64,000 nucleotides of DNA, taken from the NCBI GenBank assembly GCA_030407085.1, contig CM059584.1, forward strand, positions 138,188,001-138,252,000, written 5' to 3'. Positions 11,330 through 21,521 of the stretch are shown here, one piece after another (position 1 is the first letter of the stretch; each line of letters starts with the position of its first letter). A program made the translations under genes and the position numbers. The notes beneath the pieces are model-generated. The model was not told the origin of the DNA and did not search any database. It saw only the letters and a list, made by a program, of their open reading frames with translations. This stretch comes from Trichopria drosophilae (taxonomy: Eukaryota > Arthropoda > Insecta > Hymenoptera > Diapriidae).

Positions 11330-11880
11330 AAAAAATCAAATTGGCCGCCCGGGACGACCGCTTTTCCTCTGCATGCGTCCATCGCACGTTCTCGACGCAC
11401 GAGCCACGAGCCCTCTCCCCTCGCTGGATTTTTCCATGCGGCGTCTTCGCCTCGACGTTCGTCGCAACAGCGACACGCAAGGAACCGATGCTCGCTTCCG
11501 TTTCCCCACCACGGCTATGCTCTCGCCAGCCGTCCTAAGCAGTCCCAAGTCGTTCGAACGACAACCGGACGTTCCATATACAGCGCGCCCGCGTGCCGAT
11601 GCCCCTTCTTTCGTACGCCTGTAATTCGCAGGCCCCTCTCTCTGTCGGACTCAGGCTGCCGTCGCTGCGTCCGTCTCACTCTCTCCCCCTCTTTTCGTGC
11701 GTGCCTCCTTGTACGTACGGCAACTCTCGTTGCCTCCACCATTTCAGGCCCGAGTCGACAGTCGTCCCTCGGCAAAACTCAACGGCAGACCTGATGCCGC
11801 GTTCTCCCTTTTGTTGCAGCCTGGCGAGAGCCCCGAGTCCCCGACACATTCGCCGTGCGGACTTGAAATCGAGCGGTAAA
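11330..11880. other. GC-rich, CpG-rich island of unknown role
   Basis: About 550 bp are much richer in C, G and CpG than the flanks and open in several overlapping frames on both strands (for example 11261-11794 + and 11515-11775 -). The frames are Arg/Ser/Pro-rich and show no domain, which is what GC-rich noncoding DNA gives. Possible explanations are a promoter or first exon of an unseen gene, or a transposon leader. Confidence 0.4.
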
Positions 11881-12030
11881 ACATTTTCGTCGTGCTAACG
11901 TCAACCTGGGCGTATCTAAATCCGAGTGATCAAATACGTTTAAAAGAAAGCGAGCCAATGATTGAATTGGAAGTGAAGTCCACCGTTTTGGAGGAAAAAC
12001 TACCTCAAGGAGGAACGCCATCTCCGCCGC

Positions 12031-12376
12031 CATTTTAACGCTTCCGTATCAAAAACAGAGCAAAAAAGAGTAAAATTGCACTGAAGCTTTTCTGTAGAGC
12101 GTGAAATTTCCTACAAAAAAGTCAGGGACAGCGATAGTGTAATATTAATAGTTTGGCCAGAAAGAAAACACGAATTTAAACAGAATATTCCGAATATTTT
12201 ACATTGGTTATCGATCAAACTGCAAGTTGACGTTCCAGTGTTATTTCTGGCTAAACTATTAATATTAGACTAGGGCTGCCACTGACTTTTTTGTAGGAAA
12301 TTTCATGCTCTACAGAAAAGCTTAGTGCAATTTTACTCTATTTTGCTCTGTTTTTGATACGTAAGCGTTAAAATGG
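12031..12376. mobile_element. Foldback MITE, arms of about 115 bp
   Basis: The arms run from CATTTTAACGCTTCCGTATC on the left to GATACGTAAGCGTTAAAATG on the right. Internal blocks (ACAGAGCAAAAAAGAGTAAA, CTGTAGAGC, TTTCCTACAAAAAAGTCA) pair with their complements. An inner inverted pair, ATTAATAGTTTGGCCAGAAA versus TTTCTGGCTAAACTATTAAT, continues the hairpin. The loop is about 80 bp and there is no ORF. Confidence 0.8.
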
Positions 12377-12551
12377 AAAAAGTGCCGATTTTTACGCGTT
12401 TAACGATCTTTATAAACCATATAAGTAATTTGATGGTCTAAAAATAGTGCATAAACTTTCTTAATGATTGTATGAATCCATATTTATTCAGAAAAAGATT
12501 TATTTTTACGCTCTTATATTTTTAATCATCATTTGAAAAGTTAAAAGTGCC

Positions 12552-12583
12552 GCGCTACTCGCCCGGTTTGGGTGAGCAGCGCT
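12552..12583. repeat. GC-rich hairpin
   Basis: The stem GCGCT-CTC-CCC pairs with GGG-GAG-AGCGC across a GGTTT loop. It lies at the start of a GC-richer block. Its role is unknown. Confidence 0.4.
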
Positions 12584-12599
12584 CCCAAAAGTTTTTCCG

Positions 12600-12885
12600 T
12601 GTAACCCTAATGTGAATCTTGATGCTCGTGTGCACTCAAAAAACTGATGCTCACTCAGCCTCGTATTTAAATGGAGAGGGTTCGTCCTTTCCAGTGGCGC
12701 TCACAGCGCCGTACTCTCATGGTCGGTGCACCATTGTTGTTACGGAAAGGCGGGATCCCTATTACCAGCGCACTCGCTGCCCTGACTGTATATGCGCGGA
12801 CTTTTTTCCGTGCAGACACCAGGAAGAGAACTTTGCCGTCCCGAGTGGACCGTCACCACGTCTCACTGAGCCGAATTCGTGAGTA
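12600..12885 (+). promoter_or_regulatory. Possible promoter and 5' noncoding exon of the Ly6 gene
   Basis: A GC-richer block has a TATA-like TATTTAAATGG at about 12664. It ends in GAATTC|GTGAGT at about 12879, a good splice donor, about 700 bp before the first certain Ly6 exon. The overlapping frames (12619-12882, 12671-12907) have no domain. The link to the Ly6 gene is positional inference only. Confidence 0.25.
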
Positions 12886-13318
12886 CCGCCGGCCGCCCCG
12901 CTTATAATTTTGTCACTCCCTTCGCTCTTCCCTTTTATAACCGGTCATTTCAAAAGAAATTTTTCCCTTCGCGTGATTCCGAATCCACCCCTTTTTGCTA
13001 TCGAGTTTCTTTGTTAATCGCCCCCCCCCCCGCTTCTATGTACAGCCCCTTTATGTTGAGAAATATATTATGTTGTTCGAGCTAATTGCGTAGATTATTT
13101 TGATTTTTTTTATAACCTTTTTCCAGCCGGAAAAATAACCGTTATAAAGTAATAACACGAACTTGCTGATTTCTTAACTTATTGTATCTCTAAATACGTA
13201 TGTGAGGACACGTTTGTTATTCAATTTTAACAATTGATAGAGTTTCAATGTTTACATTATTTGCGAAAATGATTAGAGAATGCAAGTGAAAAACTGAAAG
13301 AAAAAATAATCAAATATT

Positions 13319-13406
13319 ATGATTTATGCTGTTCGAGAAGTTGACAATCCAAAGCCTCATACGATGCGCCGTTTCGCCCTAAGATGTATACAATTAAAAT
13401 ATCCTT
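13319..13406 (+). other. Candidate upstream coding exon of the Ly6 gene
   Basis: In-frame ATGs at 13319 and 13364 precede the donor CCTT|GTAAGT at 13407. The one-base phase matches the acceptor of the 13589 exon. Against it, the encoded N-terminus is basic rather than a hydrophobic signal peptide, which a GPI-anchored Ly6 protein needs. The true signal-peptide exon may lie further upstream. Confidence 0.2.
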
Positions 13407-13588
13407 GTAAGTTTTATAGTTGCTAGCTTACCACTAACGCATTTAGTCAAATGTTGTATTATGGGCATACTTATACTTTTCTATGAGAGTCATATAAAAA
13501 TTCAACAAAACAAGTACTACCAGATTTTATTTTTTCTTACGTTATGTATGTATTTTTAAATGTGATAAAAATTACCTTTGCATTTTAG

Positions 13589-16500
13589 TATGTGCACCTA
13601 ATATATATAGTAGAAAATGCTATAAGTGTTTCGCATATGGATCAAGTCAGGAGAAGTGCAATAAATTGGAAGATGTCGTGGAATGTCCATCTGATGAAAA
13701 ATATTGCACTTCATTTTATGGAGCATGGCGTAAGTTAATGTTCATTTTTCAATTGGATATATTATGAAAGTAACATTTATGCGAATCTATTATATCATTT
13801 ATAATTAAAATCATCATTCCTTATTCCTTCTCATAAACACTCTGCACAGCTCGTTATTTCTGAGTGAGACAAAGAACTAATAAACTTTTACATTTTTAAA
13901 TAATTAAAATTAGTCGAACGTCTTATTTCTGCATTGTAGACTTTAGTTGAGAATAAGTTAAAATAAATCAACGAACCCTAGTAGAAATCAAATCGCAGTC
14001 ACGCTATAGCGCCAAAAAGACTACACATTAAAAGCTGAAATAATAGAAAAAACATGCCTGCGCGATCCTGCTCCTCCAACCGCCGGCAAATTTAGTTTAT
14101 TTATATCAGATATTTACTAGTTTGGGAAGCGATAAAAAAAGTTCAAGAAGCACATGGCACAAGGTAGACCTTGGGATGAGCAGCCCGTTCGAAATCCAAA
14201 AATCGACAAGGTACCGTAAATTGGTGTAAAGTCGGCTTGACATGAAAAGTCGGCCATTCGATAACCTATTTTAAAATATTTAATTATCCTTTTTCTAGAG
14301 TGAAAACTCGAAGAAGCGCAATTGTCTTAGTTAGTAGGAATGTCAAACTTTCATTTTAATTGTACAATTTTTTTTAATGTAAAATAAAACTATGTATCGC
14401 ATAGTCTATATCTCTAACCTAATTTACGATCAAAAATGACCTCAATAAGATCATTAGATATCGCAAAATATCGGTTTCTCTAAAAATGTAACATTTTTAG
14501 CGAAAAGTCGGCCATGGGGGAAATTTATAAAACAAAGGCGGATTCTTCTAGTTTGTTCAAGATTCAACGGAACAATTACAGAATGCAATACGAGAAGCAG
14601 AGAAACGTCAAAAATCAATGTTACAAATTTCAAAATTAAAAATGGCTGAATCAACATGGTGCTATATCGGGTCCGACATTTCGAATTTCGAAAATCTGAG
14701 AACGGATACATAATCAGCGGCATTGAAAACCCCCCAGTACCAATTTTCATGTAAATCGGATCAAATTTCAGATTTTGGCCTGGCCATATTTCATCCGCCA
14801 CTTTGAATCTGACGACCTATTCTTAATCAGCGACCCCAAAAACCCCCAAGTACAGAGTTTCATCGAAATCGAATTAAGCTTCGGATTTTCGTCTGTCATA
14901 TTGGATCAGCCATTTTGAATTTCGACAACATATTCCTAATTAGCAGGCTCGTAAACCCCCGAGTACAAAATTTCAATCCACCATTGAAATAGATATCGAT
15001 TTACCTACATGAAGAAAATTATTTACAGGTGGGGCACTGACAGTCCTACTATGCCTCAAAGGGTTAAAGAGCGGTTTTCACACTTAGAAATTTATGAGAT
15101 GGCCATAGTTTATTTCCTATGGTGTTGGAAAATTGTTTTGTTTTATTACAATAGCTTACTTTTGCGATGTATGACAATAGGTAAAAGTCGGCGATGACAA
15201 AATAGTATATACAGTTAATTCTAAGAAGTAATTTTCTTTTCCATTACATAGATCTTAAAACAGGAGTTAAAGATTACTTATTAAAAATACCAATAATTAT
15301 TTTAAGTTTTCTCATGAGGATTTAAGCAAAACCATGAAAAATAGCAGACTTTACCCCAATTTACGGTACTTTTGATGTATTTTTTACTCCTGAAAACGAA
15401 TATGACAATAGAAATTGGCGCTCAGCCGTATCTTGGCCGCTACCTTTAAAAAATAGCCAAACATTTTTTTTCAGTTTTTTGCATTTATTTAGGAAAGTAA
15501 AAATCGGATGACAACATGTTTTCAATAAAAGTTGTAGATCGGAAAATTCTGTACAAAAAAGGCTCTATAGATTTTTTTTCGTAACGTACGAAATAGCCTA
15601 TAATGAGTTTCTTAAAGGTATACGTTGGCAAAAACAGCGTTCTTCTGAAAAATGAATGAAACGAAATTTGTAGAAAACGACTCCGACTATTAGATGATTA
15701 CCTCGGTTTATCTGTGCCTGCATGGTTACAGGTTAGGCTAGTATAAAAAAAGGGGGATATGGGGGAAGCCCCTCATGCGCGGCACATGGTGCAAAATTAG
15801 CTCCGAACCGAATCTTAATTTGGTGGCAAAGGAATCCCTGCAGTTTCAAACTTGTACAGTTCTCTCCGTATGTTGATTTGTTAGATGACCCAGCAATTTT
15901 TTAGGTATAGAAGCAACCAATTAGCGTTGATCTAAATTTGTATATCCCCTTTCCCAACATGTGCCTTGCTATACCTCTCGTATTATATCATGGATTTACC
16001 CAGAATTTTCAAAGCCGTGGATAATATATGATTCATTCTAAAAATCGGCTCTTAACCCTCCTGTGCACCAGTTTTTCTTTTCACATAAGGGAACAATGTA
16101 GTTTGGACGAGTATACTCGTCCTGGCGCACAGGGGGGTTTAAAATGTCCTTTGTTCCAAAGATTTCTTGGAAAAGTCGTCTTCGTCAACACTTTCACATT
16201 TTTTTCCAGCATTCTAAGATTTTTTTCCAGAAGTCTGTTCCCATAAATATTTTCTACAACATTCTTCACAGCTTTGTCAAGAATCAGTTCAGCGAATATT
16301 TGTGATAAAAATAAAAAAGGGTTATCGTACGTATAACTGCAGAATAAAATATTTTAGAACTGAAATATCACAGACTGGACAAAGACATTTCATTCAAATT
16401 AGAAAGAATGATCGAATATCTCCTAGAAAAGAAATAACTTTAAATAATTTCTTAGCTTAATTCTAAAGAATGAACCACTGAATAACGTAACCAAGAAACA

Positions 16501-18327
16501 AAGTTTATGGTCCTTGTTACGAGTACTCTATCACAAAGATGTACAGCTTGCTTTATCGAAAACGATAAATATAATGTTCAGTAACAACTGCCATTTATGC
16601 GTTAGGGCCTGAAGAGTGATAAATTACACAAGCGTATTCCATGGTAATGACATCCTCTTGTCGATTAGACCAAAGAATTGCATCCAACTGCAGAACCGTC
16701 ATATGTGATCTGTAAGATCTTGCAGAAAAGGGAGTTAAAAATGCAATTAAATATTTCATAGTTGGCAGGATTAAATAGCTGCATTTCCTAGGATAGATCC
16801 TGAAGAAGCACATCTAAAACAGATTCATTGCGATAATATCCTTTTTCAGGTTAGAATCCAAAAAGTTAGATCGAGGTATATTATCGCAGTCCGTAGCCAT
16901 AACTACCTCTTGCAGGTTAGGGACTGCAGAGTAAGGTGCAAATAAGCAATTACTAACTGCATCAGGTGTCAATTTGTTGAAAATATAATCTGGAGTGATA
17001 ATTTACTGTTGCATGTTGATCAGTTAATGCCATAATAGTATTTTTCGATAAAAGGGTATAAAATGCGATTTTACGCATCGCTATTTAACATGCGATTAGA
17101 TAGCAGCGGTGCTTAAAATCGAATTCTTACGCCCGTGTGTGAAACGTTATTTTTCGACATACTATGCGTAAAATTTGCGCGCTTTTTTGCCATTTCTCAA
17201 GTCGATCGCAGCTCTCGCAAAGGGAAAGTATACAGTATATAACACTAAAGGAAACTTAAAAAGGCCGATATCGCCCGATAAAATATAATAATAGAAAAAA
17301 ACAACAAAAAAATAGAGAAAGTGAGAGAAACAATTACGTATGCTTACTCCGTTTACGTCCCTTTGCAAAGCTTGTAGCAAACCTCGTAAACTGCACAAGA
17401 AATCCAGTTGCGCTATGTACGAATCCTCCTCCGACATCGATGAATGTCAAGAAAACAAATTCTTTTCACAAAAATGAGTGGTAACTTTGACACAAAGAAA
17501 ACGAATTAACTGAAGTTGACGGCGGTTCGAAGAGCAGAATAGAGCAGGTGTATTTTTTCTGCTATTTCAGCACTAAATGCGTGATCATTTTGGCGCGGGA
17601 AAGAGTACTGTCATTTGATCTTAGAGGAAGAGGCTCAAAGTAGAATTAGAAGTGTGCATCACGAAAACATCGTGATTTGCCCGTCAAATACGTCCATCAA
17701 ATATTTAGTTATTATTTAATATTTATGAGCATATAAATACGTTTATTTGATTTGATATGTATTATATTAAGTCGAAATAATCTGTAAAAAGGAATGAAAA
17801 AGGATCATACCACGATGTCTCTCTGAGGACCGTAATTTTGCACGTTTCCTGCTTCCTTGTACATATGTTTTATGTTTATCGTAGTTTTCAACACTTTGTA
17901 ACATTCCTAAGTTTCTTTGATAATTGTATTCCGGAAGTCCCAAACGTTTATACTTCCACTTCTTACAACAAATATTTGCGTATTTTCAAAAATTGAATAT
18001 ATTTCAGTTATTTGAGATAACTGACGCATTGTGTAGTTCCAGCCTTTTTTCAGTTACGTTTATTTTTCAGAAAACGGAGAAGGATATGTATGGAGAGACT
18101 GCACTTCTCATTCGACATGTGAACGTATAAGAAAATGCTACGGATATGAAGGAGCCGTGGCTAAAAACGATTGCATTGTTTGCAAGCAAGATAAATGTAA
18201 TACAAAAAAATTTAATTTTGGTGATGTTGAATCAGATGAGGATGCAATGGATGAGGATGGGACCTGTGAAACTCGGGCTTCATTAGCGATGATTGTTTTG
18301 TTGACCGTGCTATTAAACGTGTTTTAG
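13589..18327 (+). CDS. Ly6/uPAR three-finger domain protein, GPI-anchored (two exons seen)
   Basis: Coding exons are 13589-13729 (acceptor TTTTAG, donor C|GTAAGT) and 18071-18327 (acceptor TTTTTCAG, stop TAG at 18325). They join in phase. The product has the Ly6 start KCYKC, a Cys pattern through VECPSDEKYC, and the closing CIVCKQDKCN, with CN ending the three-finger fold. An acidic linker (DVESDEDAMDEDG) follows, then a C-terminal hydrophobic tail (LAMIVLLTVLLNVF), which is the usual GPI-attachment signal. Such insect proteins act at the cell surface or in septate junctions and channel regulation; the specific role here is unknown. The signal-peptide exon was not identified. An AATAAA signal lies at about 18419. 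The 4.3 kb intron holds transposon debris. Confidence 0.85.
14690..15066. repeat. Dispersed repeat with iterated CCCCCxAGTAC units
   Basis: Three diverged direct copies of a roughly 120-bp unit can be seen. Each has AATCAGC(G/A), then AACCCCCxAGTAC, then a TTTCAATC-like word followed by GAAATCG. Starts lie near 14700, 14822 and 14937. The block ends in CCTCAAAGGGTTAA, the inverse of the CTTTGAAGCA repeat end, so this is a third member of that family. Confidence 0.5.
15370..15785. repeat. Half copy of the 4 kb foldback family
   Basis: It shares GAATATGACAA, GGCGCTC, AAATCGGATGA, AAAGTTGTAGATC, CAAAAAAGG and a GGGGGAAGCCCC tip with the arm at 3980-4440, but diverged. Only one arm is present here. 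Confidence 0.6.
16056..16138. mobile_element. Short piggyBac-like MITE flanked by TTAA
   Basis: TTAA at 16052-16055 and 16139-16142 flank inverted ends CCCTCCTGTGCACCAG and CTGGCGCACAGGGGGG. The centre holds the palindrome GACGAGTATACTCGTC. Exact TTAA duplication and CCC ends are typical of piggyBac-derived MITEs. The length is 83 bp. Confidence 0.7.
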
Positions 18328-18597
18328 TTATATATTTTACCAATATACACCGATAGAAATAACTGATGATCAAAACGAATATTTTGCCGACGTAGCAAAG
18401 TAATTGTGGTAATATGTGAATAAAGGTATTTTTGAACTCTCTCAGTCAGCCTCAACATTGTGCCGTCTTGCCGCCCAACAGTACCCCTTGTGCGTCTCTC
18501 TCTCTTGTATCACCCGTAATATTAAGAAACCGAGTAGGCAGCCGAGTATGGGCATTATGCTAAAAACACGTCAATTGTTCTCATATTCAACCTCCAT

Positions 18598-18795
18598 TTA
18601 CAGCGTTATTTTTGACTTTACGAAGAAAATGTGTAGGACCTTTTTTGTAGAGAATTTCGTGCTGTACATTTTTATATTGCAACTCTTTTTCGCGCGACTT
18701 CGAGTTTTCAAGATAAATGCAAAAAATTGGTAAAAATGACATTTTTCGATGTTTTTTCAATGCAGCGGCCAAGATATGTCCGAGCGACAAATTTT
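18598..18795. repeat. Second half copy of the foldback family
   Basis: It contains GTAGAGAATTTCGTGCTGTAC, TCAAGATAAATGCAAAAAATT and GATGTTTTTTCAA, matching the right arm of the 4-5 kb foldback with substitutions. It lies downstream of the Ly6 polyadenylation site. Confidence 0.5.
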
Positions 18796-18959
18796 GACTT
18801 CAGATTCGTGTTCAGCGATCCAAAATACGTCGGAAAACATGTCAATAAAATTTTTGCCAGGTGACCCATTCTTTCCGAACCCTTTTCGGAAACGTGGTTC
18901 GATCGCGAATTTGATGTAGAAACTTTGGGCACTGGTCACTCCGGAATCGTTTCCCCTGC

Positions 18960-19961
18960 TATCCGCTACAGTAACTATGGTCGCTACAGCGGTAGCTTAA
19001 TGTCGCTGATCAATTCTGAATTTAGTTATAAACAACTTGATATAGCTCCCTATTGGATTTGTTGTTCATGCAAAAACGGCACCTATTAATCTCATAGTAA
19101 GCTCTTTCTACTTTTCGCCTAATTCTGATCTGTCCACACAACTTTCGGCCCTTCAAATAGTAATCGATTCCCTGAAGGCCCAGTGCCCTGAGTGCATTTT
19201 TGTTCTCGATGGTGACTTCAACTGTAGAATTGGCCCCTCAGATTCTTATATCGATTTTTATCAAATTTTCGAAAACTCGTCAGTTCATATGTTGAGGAAG
19301 TCACATGACGACATAAGTAATAACCATGGCTCCCTACTGTCATAATTCATACGATCAAATCATTTTGAACTTTTAAATGGGCGTTGCGCTGGTCACTACC
19401 CAGCGCATTTCATTTTTCTCGGACAGAGGGGGTTTAGTGTCGTCGACCTTATTTGGGTCTCAGATATACACCTACCTTTTATTGCCGTCTTTACAACCGG
19501 CGACGACCTCCTCGGCTCCAACCACCTTTCGATATTTTTATCGTTGTTTTTATATCCAGAAAAGACAAACCCAACAGTGTCAGAAGATACGGAAGTGCGT
19601 CACGTATTAGTAAAATATGTGAGGTCTAATGACATTGTGGGTAAATTTCGAAACGCGTTAAATCAGGCACCGTGTGCGTTCATAATAGTTGGTAGTGAGT
19701 CGCTAGATGGTTTCTATGAGAGCTTCGTTGGCTCTATACATGCAGCTGCCCTAAATTCCGGTATTATCTCTAAAACTGTTTCATGTAAAGTTCGTAAGCG
19801 CCCTGTATCGGGAAAAGTATGGTTCAACGGGGAATGCGTCTTTGCAAGGAGGCTTTTCCTTCGCTCATTAAGATCAATGAGAAGAAAAGCTTAATACCGT
19901 GCGCACTTTCAAATCAGCGAAAAGGGTTTATCTGGATATTCTGAAGTGCAAAAATTCGCAA
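18960..19961 (+). pseudogene. LINE endonuclease half, split from its RT by an insertion
   Basis: The frames read an APE-type endonuclease: FSPNSDL, the catalytic block LDGDFNCRIG, the H/V-D motif in GFSVVDLIWVS, and a degraded SxHLS. They are followed by the region that precedes RT (KVWFNGEC). At least two frame breaks and a stop near 19343 show decay. The reading frame continues after the inserted element at 24208, so 18960-19961 and 24208-25800 are one LINE. The clade was not assigned. The 5' end is unclear. Confidence 0.8.
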
Positions 19962-20530
19962 TAGGGGAGACTGGGGTTAGTTGGCGGTAAAATAGTTACT
20001 CTATTTCTATAAAATGGTGTACAGTATAATTCAATTAATACAATACAGCATTTTGAAGGTATAAGGTCTAGCAATAAAATGCCTTTTGTAATATTTCATA
20101 AATATTGTTAAAAAGAGAAAAAATCACCAAATAATCGGCAAGTTCAAAAACCGCCAATACACCCCACACGTGGGGCACATTGACGGGTGCAATGGGGCTA
20201 ATTGGCGGTTGATAAAAACTTGTGTTTTATTGAATAAATGAATTTATAATACTCCGGCATGATGTAATAATTAAATCAAATCTCTGGTTTTCGCTTAGTT
20301 TCCTTTCTTGCAATAAAAATACGTTAACGGAGATGTTTTTTGTAAGAATACCGCCACTCTCTCTTGTGGCTATTGTCGACTATCCATTCGTTTATAAATA
20401 AAACATACATTTTGCACTTTTACAGAAAAAACAATTTTGTAGTATATTATATATATATTATATGTCATTACTTTTTCATCCATTAAACAATATTTTTGAA
20501 CAATTTTTGTATTAAACTAATATATAACTA

Positions 20531-20980
20531 TTTTGGTACCAGAGCCGTAAAATTCGATTTTACGGCCTGTTTTTAGTCCGTAAAATCAAATTTTACGGAT
20601 TTGTCCGTAAAAAAAAAATTTTACGGACTTATATCCGTAAAATAAACATTTTCTAATAATATCGAATTTCTAAATATTATTGACTAAAAGACGAATCTGT
20701 TCTTTAAAAGCCAGAACTATTTTGATATCGAACCCCCCCGTTTCCCGCCCCACCCCACCGCTCGCTCAAACTCACATCGAAGAACATTTTACTACGACTT
20801 ACTTAGAATGTATGTGTGTGTGTGTGTGTGCGTGTGCGTGTGCGGTTCTTGCTTTATTATGAACTTATCTTCGAACATACCTTCCACTTGCGTCCTGAAT
20901 AATGTAGCTCATTGTACATCCAAATAGTCCCCTTCCCCTTTTCCAAATAGGTTACGAATTTTACGGCTATGGTACCAAAA
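20531..20980. mobile_element. Nested palindromic module with GGTACC ends
   Basis: The inverted ends are TTTTGGTACCAGAGCCGTAA and TTACGGCTATGGTACCAAAA. Inside the left end are three tandem palindromes of the form CCGTAAAAT...ATTTTACGG (20545-20645). A GT/CG microsatellite lies at 20813-20845. There is no ORF. Confidence 0.65.
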
Positions 20981-20989
20981 AATAATGTT

Positions 20990-21112
20990 CGTCACACGGC
21001 CGTAAGATTTTACGGCCTCATGCGATCCAGCGATACTTGGACCGGCTTCGCCGGTCCTCGTACGCTGCTATCGCATTCGGGCCGTAAAATCGGGTTTTAC
21101 GGCCTAGTGACG
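20990..21112. mobile_element. Second palindromic CCGTAAAAT module
   Basis: It is bounded by CGTCACACGGCCGTAA and TTACGGCCTAGTGACG and lies 10 bp from the previous module. It carries the same GGCCGTAA/TTACGGCC palindromes. The centre is GC-rich and itself palindromic (CCGGCTTCGCCGG). Confidence 0.6.
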
Positions 21113-21299
21113 AAAAATACTATTTTCTTAAATGTTTCTTTATAATTTAGTATTTTTTCTACCGCCTCTTTGCCTGTCTTATCAGTTTCGAACCATTCTC
21201 TGCAATAAGAACATATTTTACAAGCAATAATGACACCGCCAATGTGCCCCATGCAAAACCCGCCAACCTGCTCCATCCCTAGTTTATAAGTTAAAACTC

Positions 21300-21372
21300 G
21301 GCTTCGTGGCTCAGGCGGTTAACGCACTGGACTACGAAGTCGTAGGTCGTGAGTTCGATCCCCGTCTGGTGA
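21300..21372 (+). repeat. tRNA-like Pol III head (SINE-type), not a functional tRNA
   Basis: It has a good A box (TGGCTCAGGCGG, 21307-21318) and B box (AGTTCGATCCC, from 21352) at tRNA spacing, and an anticodon-like CTACGAA. The acceptor ends and D stem do not pair, so it is a degenerate tRNA-derived sequence. It lies just upstream of the mariner, inside the TIR element. Confidence 0.55.
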
Positions 21373-21521
21373 ACAATTTTTCGATTTCGTTTTCAAGCAG
21401 CAGCTCGCTGTTGGTAAGACGAGCCACGTTGTTTGTGTTTACGTTTCGAAAGTATTGTTTATCTGGCGGAAATCGACTCATGACCGCTGCTGTACTTGGT
21501 GTACACGGAGAAAAACGCATA

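Larger units (their letters stand above)
13730..18070 (+). other. Ly6 gene intron, filled with repeat fragments
   Basis: It contains a CTTTGAAGCA-family repeat (14690-15066), a half foldback (15370-15785) and a TTAA-flanked MITE (16056-16138). Otherwise it is AT-rich DNA in which I found no coding exon. Short frames such as 14454-14801 (-) and 17162-17437 (-) show no domain. Confidence 0.6.

Noticed and set aside
11261..11898. Overlapping ORFs as protein-coding genes
   Set aside because: Several frames on both strands are open at once, Arg/Ser/Pro-rich and without domains, which is expected from GC-rich noncoding DNA.
21300..21372. Functional tRNA gene
   Set aside because: A and B boxes are good, but the acceptor and D stems do not pair; it is a degenerate tRNA-derived repeat.
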